DNA of 64,000 nt from an uncultured Alphaproteobacteria bacterium (lineage in GTDB: Bacteria; Pseudomonadota; Alphaproteobacteria; Puniceispirillales; UBA1172). Each line of letters starts with the position of its first letter. Positions within the stretch are counted from its first letter, which is position 1. Below are positions 54,686 to 64,000 of the stretch, in pieces. Below the pieces are notes generated by a model. That model was not told where the DNA came from. It made no database searches and saw only the letters and a program-made list of their open reading frames with translations. The DNA is taken from the NCBI GenBank assembly GCA_958431225.1, contig OY288107.1:1081501-1145500 (forward strand). Direction: 5' to 3'. Both the position numbers and the translations under genes were made by a program.

Positions 54686-55281
54686 ATGCGTCCAAAAATC
54701 CTATTGAGGCATTGATTCGCCGCATGGCGCGCATGCCGGGATTGGGTCCGCGTTCTGCCCGGCGGGCGGTGTTGCATCTGCTTCATCACCGCGACCAACA
54801 AATGCTGCCCCTCGCCGAAGAAATGCAGATGGTGGCGCGGACGATGCGCCCGTGCAGTCAATGCGGCAATTTGGATATGGGGGCGCTTTGTGCTATCTGT
54901 CAGGATACGAGCCGTGATGCTACGCGCCTTTGCATTGTGGAGACTGTCGCCGATTTATGGGTGCTGGAACGGGCGGGGGTTTTTGGCGGACGTTATCAGA
55001 TTCTGGGGGGGTTATTGAGTGCGATTGATGGCATCACGCCTGAGAGTTTGCGCGTGGATGCTTTGGTGGCGCGCGTGCGGAATGGCGGTTTTGTTGAGGT
55101 GATTCTAGCCCTATCCGCCACTGTGGATGGGCAAGCCACCGCACATTACATTGCTGACCGCCTAGATGGGATGCCGTGTAGTATTACGCGCCTAGCCCAC
55201 GGCGTCCCTGTCGGCGGCGCGCTGGATTATCTGGATGACGGCACGTTGGCACAAGCCATGAAAGCGCGCCAAAAATTATAA
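54682..55281 (+). CDS. recR: Recombination mediator RecR
   Basis: A 199-residue protein that, with RecO (and RecF), loads RecA at single-strand gaps. It has the N-terminal helix-hairpin-helix region RMPGLGPRSARRAVLHLL, a C4 zinc finger C58-x2-C61 and C70-x2-C73 (CSQCGNLDMGALCAIC), and a Toprim domain starting LCIVETVADLWVLERAG. The start overlaps ybaB by 4 bases (ATGA). Confidence 0.95.
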   Translation: MNASKNPIEALIRRMARMPGLGPRSARRAVLHLLHHRDQQMLPLAEEMQMVARTMRPCSQCGNLDMGALCAICQDTSRDATRLCIVETVADLWVLERAGVFGGRYQILGGLLSAIDGITPESLRVDALVARVRNGGFVEVILALSATVDGQATAHYIADRLDGMPCSITRLAHGVPVGGALDYLDDGTLAQAMKARQKL

Positions 55282-55291
55282 AGGAGCAACC

Positions 55292-55810
55292 ATGCCGCCA
55301 AGACCGCTATCTATTCTGCCCGCGCCTATTTTGCGCCAAACCGCCAAGCCTGTGGCGGCGGTGGATGATGCTGTGCGCGCGTTGATGGCGGATATGTTGG
55401 ACACTATGCGCGTGGAAAAAGGGTTGGGGCTTGCCGCCCCGCAAGTGGGGCAATCCTTGCGCGTCATTGTCATGGAATGTGGCGAAGATGATGACGCCCC
55501 GCGGGGGGTGTGGCAAATGGCGAATCCTGAAATTATCCATGCTTCCGATGATCTAGCTAGTATGGAGGAAGGGTGCCTTTCTATCCCCGGCTATCGCGGC
55601 GAGGTGGTGCGTCCTGCCGAAGTTTCGGTGCGCTATCTTGATGCCGATGGGGCGGTGCAGGTGATGCAAGCGCATGGGTTATTGGCGGCGTGTGTTCAGC
55701 ATGAAATTGACCACCTCAATGGACGGCTATTTATTGATTACCTGTCGCGGATTAAACGCGAAATGATTACCCGTAAATTTAGCAAATTAGCGAAAGATGC
55801 GCGCACGTGA
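55292..55810 (+). CDS. def: Peptide deformylase
   Basis: A 172-residue metalloenzyme that removes the formyl group from nascent proteins. All three motifs are present: GLGLAAPQVGQ (44-54, Gln52), EEGCLSIPG with metal ligand C95, and HEIDHLNG with ligands H137 and H141 and catalytic E138. AAGGAG precedes the ATG. The stop overlaps fmt by 4 bases; Fmt adds and Def removes the same formyl group. Confidence 0.97.
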   Translation: MPPRPLSILPAPILRQTAKPVAAVDDAVRALMADMLDTMRVEKGLGLAAPQVGQSLRVIVMECGEDDDAPRGVWQMANPEIIHASDDLASMEEGCLSIPGYRGEVVRPAEVSVRYLDADGAVQVMQAHGLLAACVQHEIDHLNGRLFIDYLSRIKREMITRKFSKLAKDART

Positions 55811-56781
55811 ATTCGGCAGTGAAAGATGCGGCGGCTTTGCGCATTGTCTTCATGGGCACGCCAGATTTTGCTGTGCCGAGTTTGGTGCGTTTGGTGGCGG
55901 CGCATCGTGTTATTGCCGTCTATTGCCAACCGCCGCGCCGTCAAGGGCGGGGGATGCGCTTGACCCCGCACGCCGTACATAAGGCGGCGGATGCGCTCAA
56001 TATAGAGGTCAAAACGCCGCTTCAATTTGATGCTGATGCTATCGCGGAACTTGCCGCACTTAACGCCGATTTATTGGTGGTGGTGGCGTATGGGTTGATT
56101 TTGCCTGAAGCCGTGTTGGGTATGGCGCGTTATGGGGCGATTAACGGACACGCTTCGCTACTGCCGCGCTGGCGGGGGGCGGCGCCGATTGCGCGGGCTA
56201 TTGAGGCGGGGGATACGGCGACCGGCGTCAGCATTATGCAGATGGCGCCGACACTGGATACCGGGGATGTGATTTTGCAAAAAAGGCTGGCGATTGGCGG
56301 GGCGGATACTGGCGGCGATTTATATGCGCGGTTGGCGGATTTGACCGCCGCCGCATTGCTTGAAGCCATTGCCGAGATTGATGCTGGCACGGCGACGCGC
56401 ACCCCGCAAAATGATGCCGAGGCCACCTATGCGCGTAAAATTTCTGATGCTGAATGTGCTTTGGATTTCACGCTCCCTAGTCGTGTTCTGCGCAATAAAA
56501 TTCGCGCCTTTGCCCCGCGCCCGGGGGCTTGGGTCATGATGGCACAAGCGGCGACGGAGGCACCGATGCGCCTTACTATTTTAGAGGCAGAGATTGTTGA
56601 GGGTGGCGGCGAGGCGGGGGCGTTTTTGGGGGTTGGGGTTGATGGCGCGCCGATGCTGGCTACCGGGGATGGGGCGTTGGCTTTGTTGCGGGTGAAGCCT
56701 GCCGGCAAGGCGGCGATGAGCGGGCGCGATTTTGTTAATGGCTATGCGCCGTTGTTGCGGGTGGTGCGGTCTGATGCCTAG
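55807..56781 (+). CDS. fmt: Methionyl-tRNA formyltransferase
   Basis: A 324-residue enzyme that formylates initiator Met-tRNA using 10-formyl-tetrahydrofolate. IVFMGTPDFAVPSLVRL near the N-terminus, the catalytic region NGHASLLPRWRGAAPI, and SIMQMAPTLDTGDVIL are diagnostic. The GTG start at 55807 overlaps the def stop (GTGA). Overlaps truA by 8 bases. Co-expression with def is standard. Confidence 0.96.
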   Translation: MNSAVKDAAALRIVFMGTPDFAVPSLVRLVAAHRVIAVYCQPPRRQGRGMRLTPHAVHKAADALNIEVKTPLQFDADAIAELAALNADLLVVVAYGLILPEAVLGMARYGAINGHASLLPRWRGAAPIARAIEAGDTATGVSIMQMAPTLDTGDVILQKRLAIGGADTGGDLYARLADLTAAALLEAIAEIDAGTATRTPQNDAEATYARKISDAECALDFTLPSRVLRNKIRAFAPRPGAWVMMAQAATEAPMRLTILEAEIVEGGGEAGAFLGVGVDGAPMLATGDGALALLRVKPAGKAAMSGRDFVNGYAPLLRVVRSDA

Positions 56782-57553
56782 ATATTTTCTCACCATAGAA
56801 TATGCAGGCGGGGCGTATGTTGGCTGGCAAATTCAGCAGAATGGTGCCTCCGTGCAAGCACATTTAGAAGACGCCGCGCGGGCAATTCTGGGCGGACGCC
56901 AAGAGGTTATCGTGCAAGGTTCCGGACGCACCGATGCTGGGGTGCATGCCTTGGGGCAGGTGGCGCATTGCGATCTGCCCGAGGGATTTACGCCCGAAAA
57001 ATTGCCCCTAGCTTTGAACGCGCATCTGCCCCCCGATATTCGTGTGATTGGTGCGGCGGAGGTTGCCGATGATGCGCATGCGCGGTTTGATGCGACTCAG
57101 CGGGCTTATCGCTATCGCGTATTTTGTCGCCGTCATGCCCCGGCTTTATTGGCGGGGCGGGTTTGGCATTTTCCCCATAATTTAGATATTGAGGCCATGC
57201 AAGGCGCGGCAGAACGGCTCATCGGACGCCATGATTTTACCAGTTTTCGTGCGCGCCATTGCCAAGCCAACAGCCCTATCCGTACGCTTGATGCTATCAC
57301 TATAGAACGCCATGATGATGAAATTTGGTTTTTGTTTAGTGCGCGGTCATTTCTGCATCATCAAGTGCGGAATATGGTTGGCTCGCTGGTATTGGTGGGG
57401 CAGGGGAAATGGACGGCGGATGATTTGAGCGCGGCACTCGAAGCCCGCGATAGGGCGCGCGGGGGCATGACCGCACCTGCCGAAGGGCTTTATCTCACCG
57501 CCATTACTTATGGCGATACGACCCCCGATGGCATCCCAGATGCAAGCGCGTAA
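56774..57553 (+). CDS. truA: tRNA pseudouridine(38-40) synthase
   Basis: A 259-residue enzyme that isomerises uridines 38-40 in the anticodon arm. It starts MPRYFLTIEYAGGAYVGWQ, and the catalytic aspartate is D54 in GSGRTDAGVHALGQ; FLHHQVRNMVGSLVLVG is the conserved C-terminal stretch. The ATG at 56774 overlaps the fmt stop by 8 bases. Its 3' end overlaps the convergent membrane-protein gene by 46 bases. Confidence 0.96.
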   Translation: MPRYFLTIEYAGGAYVGWQIQQNGASVQAHLEDAARAILGGRQEVIVQGSGRTDAGVHALGQVAHCDLPEGFTPEKLPLALNAHLPPDIRVIGAAEVADDAHARFDATQRAYRYRVFCRRHAPALLAGRVWHFPHNLDIEAMQGAAERLIGRHDFTSFRARHCQANSPIRTLDAITIERHDDEIWFLFSARSFLHHQVRNMVGSLVLVGQGKWTADDLSAALEARDRARGGMTAPAEGLYLTAITYGDTTPDGIPDASA

Positions 57554-58083
57554 GCGACCATCTGCACCGTCAATAATAGCACCAACATTAAAAAACCGAC
57601 CCAGCCACTCGCGCCTAAAGATTGTGTCGCCCCCCGCCAGAACGCCCATAGAATCCATATTGCTACCGGGGCTAATACGAACAGAATTGCCGATGTCGGT
57701 AGGATATTGACGCTGACGAATAAGACTAGCGCAAATACCTCGCGGAAATTATTGAGCCATGTCATGGTGATAATAAATGGCGGATAGCGATGCCCCAAAC
57801 CTAGCCCCTGCACCGCGTAATAACTCGCCAACGGATAAAGCATGGTGATGAGCAAGGACATCACGGCAAAAGATAATAGCGCGCTCGGCACCGCCCATAG
57901 CCCCAACATCGGCACACCAATCACTAGCGAAATGAGCCAATGCGCCCATAACGCATCCCATATCGCTGGCACGTCTTGCGGATGGTCGGCTTCATTTCCG
58001 GCTTTGATTTGTGCCGTGGCTACGCGCAAGCCGTAATGGAGCCCGTGGATGATTTTTGCTAGGTTGGGGGGCGGGGGGAACAT
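57508..58083 (-). CDS. Small integral membrane protein of unknown function
   Basis: A 191-residue protein I do not recognise. It has four or five hydrophobic helices: about 47-66 (HWLISLVIGVPMLGLWAVP), 68-87, 110-135 (FALVLFVSVNILPTSAILF), 133-150 and 165-183 (GFLMLVLLLTVQMVAYAL). The N-terminus is soluble and contains NEADHPQDVPAIWDALW. Convergent with truA and overlapping its last 46 bases. Direction agrees with the dapE gene upstream (17-base gap), so it may be the end of the dapD-dapE transcript. Confidence 0.7.
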   Translation of the reverse strand: MFPPPPNLAKIIHGLHYGLRVATAQIKAGNEADHPQDVPAIWDALWAHWLISLVIGVPMLGLWAVPSALLSFAVMSLLITMLYPLASYYAVQGLGLGHRYPPFIITMTWLNNFREVFALVLFVSVNILPTSAILFVLAPVAIWILWAFWRGATQSLGASGWVGFLMLVLLLTVQMVAYALASGMPSGVVSP

Positions 58084-58099
58084 GACAATCTGGGAAACC

Positions 58100-59239
58100 T
58101 TACGCGAAAAAACGTTGCAGGATGCGGTGGTAGATTTTTGTTAAAAGCGTTAGGTCTTGGAGGGCTACCGCTTCATCAATTTTGTGCATGCTCTTGCCGA
58201 CTAGCCCGAATTCCAAAACTTCGGTAAAGGGGGCAAAGAAGCGCGCATCGGATGTGCCGCCTGATGTGGAAAATTCTGGGGTTTTTTCGGTGATTTCTTT
58301 GATGGCATCGGCGATTAGATTCGTAAAATTTCCTTTCTTCGTGGCAAAGGCTTCTGCCGATAGGTGAAATTTTGCATCATATTTTCCGCCCACAGCATCA
58401 AAATGCTGGCGTAGTTTTTTTTCTAATTCTGCGGGGTTTTGTGCTGTGCCGAAACGGATATTGAATTGCGCGTGGGCTTTGGCGGGGATGACATTGCCGG
58501 CTTCATTGCCGGTATCAATGCTGGTAATTGCCGCGGTGCTGGGGTCAAAATCGGCGTTGCCTTTATCCAATTTGTCATCGGTTAAGGGGGCGAGCATTTT
58601 TATTAGGCGGGGGAGGGGATTGTCGGCTAGATGCGGATACGCCACATGTCCCTGTTCGCCATAGACCGTCAAAGCACATGATAATGAACCGCGCCTGCCG
58701 TATTTGATGGCGTCGCCGATGCTTTCGGGGTTGGTTGGCTCGCCGACTAGCACCGCATCGGGCATTTGGTTTTGTGCGTTGAGCCATGCGACGATTTCGC
58801 GTGTGCCATGGATGGCGGGACCTTCTTCATCGCATGTAATGGCTAGGCTGATGCTACCATTAAAAATTTGGTTTTCGTTGCGCCAATCGCTTAATGCCGC
58901 GATGAAACAGGCAATCGCGCCTTTCATATCCACCGCCCCGCGCCCGATGATGTTTTCGTCCATGATGCGCGCTTCAAAGGGCGGGGCGCACCATGTATTT
59001 GCATCGCCTGCTGGCACGACATCTACGTGTCCGGCGAAACAAAAATGCGGGACGCCTGTGCCTAAACGCGCGAATAGATTTTGCACCTGCGCCTTGCCTT
59101 CGCCGAATGTTAGGCGCGTGATCTCAAAACCAAGTTTTTTTAACTCGCCCTCTATGAGGTCAAGCGCCCCGGCCTCATTTGGCGTCACTGACGGGCATTG
59201 GATCAATTTTTTGGTTAGTTCGTGTGCGTGTTGAGACAT
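58100..59239 (-). CDS. dapE: Succinyl-diaminopimelate desuccinylase
   Basis: A 379-residue M20-family dizinc hydrolase that yields LL-diaminopimelate for lysine and peptidoglycan. Metal ligands are visible: H71 and D73 in FAGHVDVVPAGD, D104 in GRGAVDMKGAIA, and the glutamate pair in TCDEEGPA. SGGTSDARF near the C-terminus is typical. The ATG at 59239 is preferred because the upstream 18 codons of the longer frame lie inside dapD; 4 bases separate it from the dapD stop. DapD makes the upstream succinylated precursor. Confidence 0.96.
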   Translation of the reverse strand: MSQHAHELTKKLIQCPSVTPNEAGALDLIEGELKKLGFEITRLTFGEGKAQVQNLFARLGTGVPHFCFAGHVDVVPAGDANTWCAPPFEARIMDENIIGRGAVDMKGAIACFIAALSDWRNENQIFNGSISLAITCDEEGPAIHGTREIVAWLNAQNQMPDAVLVGEPTNPESIGDAIKYGRRGSLSCALTVYGEQGHVAYPHLADNPLPRLIKMLAPLTDDKLDKGNADFDPSTAAITSIDTGNEAGNVIPAKAHAQFNIRFGTAQNPAELEKKLRQHFDAVGGKYDAKFHLSAEAFATKKGNFTNLIADAIKEITEKTPEFSTSGGTSDARFFAPFTEVLEFGLVGKSMHKIDEAVALQDLTLLTKIYHRILQRFFA

Positions 59240-59243
59240 GCAT

Positions 59244-60107
59244 CTAATCCCGCAATAGGTCGTTGATTGAGGTTTTGGCGCGGGTGCGTTCATCTACCTG
59301 TTTGATGATGACGGCACATGATAGGCTCGGGGCGGGGGAGCCGTCAGCTAAGAGATTGCCCGGGGGCTTGCTCGGCATACTTCCCGGCACCACCACCGAA
59401 TAGGCGGGGACGCGCCCCATAAAAACCTCGCCGCTATGTCGGTCAATGATTTTGGTTGAAGCACCGATAAATACCCCCATGGATAGCACCGCACCTTGTT
59501 CTACCACCACGCCTTCAACGACTTCGGAACGCGCGCCGATAAAGCAATCATCTTCAATGATGACGGGCCCCGCTTGCAAAGGTTCAAGCACGCCGCCAAT
59601 ACCTGCCCCGCCTGATAGATGCACGTTTTTGCCGATTTGCGCGCATGAACCCACGGTTGCCCAACCATCAATCATCGCCCCGCTATCCACATACGCGCCC
59701 AAATTGACGAAACTTGGCATCAGCACGACATTGGGGGCGATGTATGCGGAATGGCGGACGATGCTGCCGGGGACGGCGCGAAAGCCTGCCGCTTTGAATT
59801 CCTCCGCCCCCCAACCGGCGAATTTTGATGGCACTTTATCCCACCATGTTGCCTCGCCCCCGCTATATTGCGCGCCGCTTGGGATGGTTTGCATGGCATT
59901 GAGGCGGAAACTCAACAGCACCGCTTTTTTGAGCCATTGATTGACGCGCCATGTGCCGACTGCTTGGTGTTCTGCCACGCGTGCCTTGCCGCTATCGAGC
60001 ATCATCAGGGCTTCGGTTACGGCATCGCGCACCGCGCCTTTGGTATCGGTTGTGATGCTGTCGCGGTCCTCCCAAGCGGTATTTATGGTGGTTTCTAAAT
60101 CGGTCAT
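59244..60107 (-). CDS. dapD: Tetrahydrodipicolinate N-succinyltransferase
   Basis: A 287-residue left-handed beta-helix acyltransferase using succinyl-CoA in the succinylase branch of lysine synthesis. Hexapeptide repeats appear in the middle ([20 protein letters not shown], then [20 protein letters not shown]), and the family markers [20 protein letters not shown] and [17 protein letters not shown] follow. The start overlaps the HAD phosphatase gene by 4 bases. Confidence 0.96.
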   Translation of the reverse strand: MTDLETTINTAWEDRDSITTDTKGAVRDAVTEALMMLDSGKARVAEHQAVGTWRVNQWLKKAVLLSFRLNAMQTIPSGAQYSGGEATWWDKVPSKFAGWGAEEFKAAGFRAVPGSIVRHSAYIAPNVVLMPSFVNLGAYVDSGAMIDGWATVGSCAQIGKNVHLSGGAGIGGVLEPLQAGPVIIEDDCFIGARSEVVEGVVVEQGAVLSMGVFIGASTKIIDRHSGEVFMGRVPAYSVVVPGSMPSKPPGNLLADGSPAPSLSCAVIIKQVDERTRAKTSINDLLRD

Positions 60108-60808
60108 GTCGCGCCCTCGCTATGTGTGTTGATGGTGGATAAACAATGTTTCAAATCGCGGGCAGTATAATGGATATGTGCGGTATCTACCGCTTCTTTT
60201 TCGTCATCCCCCGCCCCCGTCGCATCGTCAATATGGTTGAGCCAAAATGTTGTTGCCCCCATCTGATAGGCGGGGAGTAGGTTGATGGCCATATCCTCAA
60301 TCATCGCGGCGTTTTTTGGGTTGATTTTGCCCTTCGCCATAAAATCTTGATAGGTTTCTGGTGCGGGTTTTGGCAGCAGGTTGGCGGAGAAAATATCGTA
60401 GGAAAAATCAAAATGCTGGCTGATGCCGTAAGCGTCCAAAATCCGCATGGCATGGGCGTTTGACCCATTGGTGAAAATGACTTTGCGCCCGCACAACGCC
60501 CCTAGCCCCGCATCCAGCACCGCATCATATTTGAGCTGGGATAGGTCAATATCATGGACGAAATCCATAAAATGCCGTGGGTCGGTGCCGTGTTCCACCA
60601 CTAGCCCTTTCATGGTGGTGCCGTAGCGGAGAAATAGGTCGTGGCGCATGGCGCGCGCCGCCGTTTGGTCTAGGGTGAAATGCTGTTGGATATAGGCGGT
60701 CATGCGCGCGCGCACTTGCTCAAATAGCCGTGATTCTGCCGGGTAAATCGTGTTGTCTAAATCAAAAATCCACGTGTCTATATGGGCGGTTGCTGGCATG
60801 GGTTTCAT
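60104..60808 (-). CDS. HAD-superfamily phosphatase, pyrimidine 5'-nucleotidase type
   Basis: A 234-residue HAD hydrolase. The nucleophile motif is [11 protein letters not shown] (D16, D18), motif II is [13 protein letters not shown], motif III lysine lies in [13 protein letters not shown], and motif IV is [12 protein letters not shown]. It belongs to the SDT1/PPM-type pyrimidine 5'-nucleotidase group that often lies by argB and dapD in Alphaproteobacteria. The substrate is inferred from family and position. Overlaps argB and dapD by 4 bases on either side. Confidence 0.88.
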   Translation of the reverse strand: MKPMPATAHIDTWIFDLDNTIYPAESRLFEQVRARMTAYIQQHFTLDQTAARAMRHDLFLRYGTTMKGLVVEHGTDPRHFMDFVHDIDLSQLKYDAVLDAGLGALCGRKVIFTNGSNAHAMRILDAYGISQHFDFSYDIFSANLLPKPAPETYQDFMAKGKINPKNAAMIEDMAINLLPAYQMGATTFWLNHIDDATGAGDDEKEAVDTAHIHYTARDLKHCLSTINTHSEGAT

Positions 60809-61686
60809 CCGCTTTTTTTGCTTGATTTAATCAAAGTGCCGATGCCGTGTTCGGTGAATAATTCCACCAATACCGCATGGCTTTCGCGCCCGTCTAGAAT
60901 CACCGCCGCTTCCGCCCCGCTTTCCACCGCATCAATGCAGGTTTCTACTTTGGGAATCATGCCCCCTGAAATCGTGCCGTCTTTGATGAGTTTGCGCGCT
61001 TTTGCCACGCTGAGTTCGGGGATGACGTTGCCGTTCTTATCCATAATCCCCGGCACATCGCTCAGGAGCAATAGCCGACTCGCCCCCAGCGCCCCGGCAA
61101 GCGCGCCGCTTACCGTGTCGGCATTGATATTCAAAGTCTCGCCCTCTGCCCCCCTTGCGATTGGCGCAATCACCGGAATCAAATGCGCGTTGAGGAGTGC
61201 GTCAATCACCGCGCCATTTATCGCCTTGGGCGCACCGACAAAACCTAGACCCCCTTTGAGGCGTTGGGCGCGGATTAAATCGGCATCCTTGCCTGAGATG
61301 CCAACGGCACCCGCCCCGGCGTCAATGATGGCGGATACTAGTGATTTGTTTATCGTGCCACTCAGCACCATTTCTGCCACGGCGACGGTGTCGGCATCGC
61401 TGATGCGTAAGCCGCTTTTGAATTCGCTTTTGATGCCGATTCGGTCTAGCATGTCACCGATTTGCGGGCCGCCCCCATGCACCACCACCGGCTTCGCCCC
61501 GATTTGCCGCAATAGCACCATGTTTTCAGCAAAACGGCGGATATAAGCGTCGGCGCCCATGGCATTGCCGCCGAATTTCACCACCACCGTTTGCCCCGAA
61601 TAACGACGCATATACGGCAAAGCCTCGATCAAAATGCCCGCTTCTTCTAGCCATTTAAGGCGGGCGCTTTGGGGTATGCTTTTCAT
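60805..61686 (-). CDS. argB: Acetylglutamate kinase
   Basis: A 293-residue amino-acid kinase that phosphorylates N-acetylglutamate in arginine synthesis. It shows [11 protein letters not shown] (phosphate-binding lysine), [30 protein letters not shown], and the C-terminal [16 protein letters not shown]. The ATG at 61686 is selected because AAAGGGA lies 7 bases upstream; further in-frame starts at 61704 and 61737 are less well placed. The N-terminal helix before the kinase core is present, as in arginine-sensitive enzymes, so feedback control is plausible. Confidence 0.95.
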   Translation of the reverse strand: MKSIPQSARLKWLEEAGILIEALPYMRRYSGQTVVVKFGGNAMGADAYIRRFAENMVLLRQIGAKPVVVHGGGPQIGDMLDRIGIKSEFKSGLRISDADTVAVAEMVLSGTINKSLVSAIIDAGAGAVGISGKDADLIRAQRLKGGLGFVGAPKAINGAVIDALLNAHLIPVIAPIARGAEGETLNINADTVSGALAGALGASRLLLLSDVPGIMDKNGNVIPELSVAKARKLIKDGTISGGMIPKVETCIDAVESGAEAAVILDGRESHAVLVELFTEHGIGTLIKSSKKSG

Positions 61687-61747
61687 GTGTCTGTCCCTTT
61701 CCATCCCTTCAATGCCCGAATTTACAGAAAAGGGCAAGCGGGGGGCG

Positions 61748-62374
61748 TTAGATTAAGCGGGCGATATGCGCGCGAATTTCATCCAAGCCTTGTTTTTTGA
61801 GGGCGGAACTTGGAAAAATTTTTGGGAATGCGGCGACGTGTTGGGCGGTTTCCGCCTCGCTGGTGGTCTGTGCGTGTTCCTGTTCGGTAGCGGTTAATTT
61901 ATCCATCTTGGTTAGAATCACCGCCCATGATACTGCCGATTGGTCAAAAATATCCATAATGACGCGGTCTTTGTCGCCGATGCCCCGCCTTGCATCAATC
62001 AGCAACATGACGCGCTTGAGGCTGGTGCGCCCTTTGAGGAATGCCAGCGTCAGTTTTGTCCATGCTTTGACATCGCTTTTAGAGGCTTTGGCGTAGCCGT
62101 AGCCGGGCAAATCCACCAAGCGCACCCCCCCCTCGCAAGCAAAAAAATTGAGCTGGCGCGTGCGTCCCGGGGTCTGTGAAGTGCGCGCTAGTGCCTTGTG
62201 GTTGGTGAGGGCGTTGATGAGCGATGATTTGCCCACATTTGACCGCCCAGCAAAAGCAATTTCGGGCATATCGGCGGGGGGGAGTTGGGCTTTTGTCGTT
62301 GCCCCGGCGACAAAATGGCACGGGCGCAAGAATAATTTGCGTCCAGATTCCAACGCATCGGCATCGGCTTGCAT
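61748..62374 (-). CDS. engB: Ribosome-biogenesis GTPase EngB/YsxC
   Basis: A 208-residue TRAFAC GTPase needed for large-subunit maturation. G1 is GRSNVGKSS at 43-51, G2 lies in [15 protein letters not shown]3 is DLPGYGYA, G4 is TKMDKL and SSALKKQG fits G5. It lies between yidC and argB in the standard alphaproteobacterial order, 4 bases from the yidC stop. Confidence 0.95.
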   Translation of the reverse strand: MQADADALESGRKLFLRPCHFVAGATTKAQLPPADMPEIAFAGRSNVGKSSLINALTNHKALARTSQTPGRTRQLNFFACEGGVRLVDLPGYGYAKASKSDVKAWTKLTLAFLKGRTSLKRVMLLIDARRGIGDKDRVIMDIFDQSAVSWAVILTKMDKLTATEQEHAQTTSEAETAQHVAAFPKIFPSSALKKQGLDEIRAHIARLI

Positions 62375-62378
62375 GGTC

Positions 62379-64000
62379 TTAACCCTTATGCACGGATTCG
62401 CGGCGGACGCTTCGCATGATATAGATTTGTTGAAAAATCGTTAATAGATTGTTCCACGTCCAATAAATCACCAGACCCACCGGGAAGGTCGCCAACAAAA
62501 ACGTGAACATCACCGGCATATAGCGGAAAATCTGTGCCTGCACCGGGTCAGGCGGCGGCGGGCTCAATGACATTTGCAGATACATGGTCACCCCCATCAA
62601 AATCGGCCAAATGCCGATATTGAGAATATCCGGGGCAAAGCCAGTATCATACGGAAGCAAGCCGAATAGATTGATAATTGAAGTCGGGTCAAGTGCCGAT
62701 AAATCGGTCACCCAACCAAAAAACGGCGCGTGGCGCATTTCTATGGTTACGTAAAGCACTTTGTAGAGTGCGAAAAATACCGGAATCTGTAATAGGATGG
62801 GGAGGCACCCGGCGGCGGGATTGACTTTTTCTTGGCGGTAGAGTGCCATCATTTCTTGTTGTTGGCGTTGGCGGTCATCGCCGAATTTCTCGCGCAATTC
62901 TTTAATCATCGGCGCCAAGTCGCGCATCTTTGCCATGGAACGATAGGATTTATTGGCAAGCGGGAAGAACAGCAATTTGATGCCTATCGTCATCACCAAA
63001 ATGGCGATGCCAAAATTGCTAACATATTGGTCAAGCCATACCAGCACAATCAACATCGGCTTTGTTAAAAATTCAAACCAGCCCCAATCAATGGCGTTGG
63101 TGAGGCGGGGGATGTTGTGGTCGTTTTGATAGTCGTTGAGGACGATGTATTTTTTGGGTCCAGCAAAAATATCCACGCGCCATGCCATGTCTGCACCGGC
63201 ATTGAGTTGGATAGGGTTTTGGATGCTGGCAATTTCCGTGGGACGCCCCGCGCCTTCGTGGATGTTGCCCGTGCGAATCTGGCGGATTTCGTGTTGCGTG
63301 GCTGCGTCTAATTGTAAGTGGATGGCTTCATAATTGGGCGCATCAAGGGGGCGCATGAAAAAATCGTGTCCTGCCGATTGCCCCGATTGTTCAGATGCGG
63401 GGGCGGGGATGAGGGCTGCTAGCCAATCCTTATCGGAAATCGCCGTCCAGCCGCGTATGCCTGCCTCGGTGCAGAAACGGCTATCATTGGCGCATGAAAT
63501 CGGCGTTTCTATATCGTCATAATCTAGGAACACATTACCGCTATCGCTGTTGAAATACCCCATGGGTCCGGCGTAGGAAATCCATTCGGAATAGCTGGGT
63601 TTCTGGCGCAAAATCCGCGTCCATGCGCCGATTTTTCGCGCGGCATCGCTGGCATTTTCCACTTTGCTGGTGATGGAAATCATATAGGCATCGTCAATTT
63701 CATAAATGAGCCGATATATTACGCCATCTTGGTTATAGGTGAGGGTCAGCGGCGTTTCTGGGGTGAGGGCGGTGCCATCGGCTTGCCAAATAGCATCGCG
63801 GGGGATGGCGCGCGCATAGCCGCTATCGCTAATTTCTGTGAAATAACTTTCGGCAAAATAGGCGTTTTCGGTGCCGGTGCGGCGAAATAGGCTGACTTCG
63901 GGGGCATCGGGGGTATTATCGGCGCGGAAATCTTTTAGGCGTAAATCATCAATGCGCCCCCCCGCCAAAGCAATAGAGCCGTCAATTTTGCTGTTGCGGA
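62379..64000 (-). CDS. yidC: Membrane protein insertase YidC (partial, N-terminus beyond window)
   Basis: The reverse frame stays open to the window end, so the N-terminal signal-anchor helix is missing; the internal start near 63968 is not real. The visible 540 or so residues comprise the large periplasmic domain (for example GARIDD-like GGRIDDLRLKDF, TYNQDGVIYRLIYEID) and the C-terminal five-helix core: WFEFLTKPMLIVLVWLDQYV, the coiled cytoplasmic loop RDLAPMIKELREKFGDDRQR, and GCLPILLQIPVFFALYKVL. YidC inserts membrane proteins alone or with the SRP/Sec route; the SRP RNA is in this window. Confidence 0.95.
   Translation of the reverse strand, partial: RNSKIDGSIALAGGRIDDLRLKDFRADNTPDAPEVSLFRRTGTENAYFAESYFTEISDSGYARAIPRDAIWQADGTALTPETPLTLTYNQDGVIYRLIYEIDDAYMISITSKVENASDAARKIGAWTRILRQKPSYSEWISYAGPMGYFNSDSGNVFLDYDDIETPISCANDSRFCTEAGIRGWTAISDKDWLAALIPAPASEQSGQSAGHDFFMRPLDAPNYEAIHLQLDAATQHEIRQIRTGNIHEGAGRPTEIASIQNPIQLNAGADMAWRVDIFAGPKKYIVLNDYQNDHNIPRLTNAIDWGWFEFLTKPMLIVLVWLDQYVSNFGIAILVMTIGIKLLFFPLANKSYRSMAKMRDLAPMIKELREKFGDDRQRQQQEMMALYRQEKVNPAAGCLPILLQIPVFFALYKVLYVTIEMRHAPFFGWVTDLSALDPTSIINLFGLLPYDTGFAPDILNIGIWPILMGVTMYLQMSLSPPPPDPVQAQIFRYMPVMFTFLLATFPVGLVIYWTWNNLLTIFQQIYIMRSVRRESVHKG

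Overview
The window reads as a contiguous chromosome segment of an alphaproteobacterium. Evidence: the cytochrome c–kdsB–pheA–SRP RNA–dnaX–ybaB–recR–def–fmt–truA run, the yidC–engB–argB–HAD–dapD–dapE run, hemC–hemD–mitofilin-like–hemY, the TrcR (DUF1013) regulator, COQ9, the membrane-anchored CycM-type cytochrome, and a transhydrogenase alpha subunit split into two genes. The lineage could be SAR116- or Rhodospirillales-like, but that is a guess. Gene density is high, with many 1-11 bp overlaps, and most genes are housekeeping. No insertion sequence, prophage or CRISPR array was seen.

Layout. 1-1.6 kb: end of a siroheme sulfite/nitrite reductase, its DUF934 partner and tRNA-Arg(CCT). 1.6-9 kb: a 3-hydroxyisobutyrate dehydrogenase-like enzyme, an oligoendopeptidase F with an apparently leaderless start, an ABC1/UbiB kinase-like protein, pntAA-pntAB-pntB and rpsU. 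9-14 kb: COQ9, metA, and a reverse-strand block ygfZ–trcR–purE–purK, with tRNA-Thr(CGT). 14-20.4 kb: a reverse-strand branched-chain-amino-acid-type ABC operon (binding protein, two permeases, two ATPases) ending in a hydantoin/Asp-Glu racemase-like gene and a ketopantoate-reductase-like gene, with a strong terminator hairpin just after the binding-protein gene.

20.8-36.9 kb, a quarter of the window, holds two giant tandem genes (2196 and about 3094 codons). They encode cadherin-repeat/VCBS/RTX proteins, predicted to be calcium-stabilised adhesins secreted by a type I system not encoded here. Both end in the same multi-domain C-terminal module, and their repeats fall into two recognisable classes. 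This is the most unusual part of the window.

37-50 kb: haem genes, tsaD, gpsA, an EVE protein, a polyprenyl-phosphate glycosyltransferase pair (GT2 and an ArnT/PMT-like enzyme), a MATE exporter, leucyl aminopeptidase, a D-2-hydroxyacid dehydrogenase and an inositol-phosphatase-family enzyme. 50-57.5 kb: cytochrome c, kdsB, pheA, the 4.5S SRP RNA, dnaX (with a possible internal frameshift site), ybaB, recR, def, fmt and truA. 57.5-64 kb, reverse strand: a small membrane protein, dapE, dapD, a HAD phosphatase, argB, engB and yidC, which runs off the window end.

Together the genes cover sulfur and methionine entry (reductase, metA), purine, haem, lysine/peptidoglycan, arginine and phenylalanine synthesis, NADPH supply, ubiquinone synthesis, translation start and finish (fmt, def, tsaD, truA, rpsU), protein insertion (SRP RNA, yidC) and a probable surface-adhesion function. 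All calls come from reading motifs; no database search was run.
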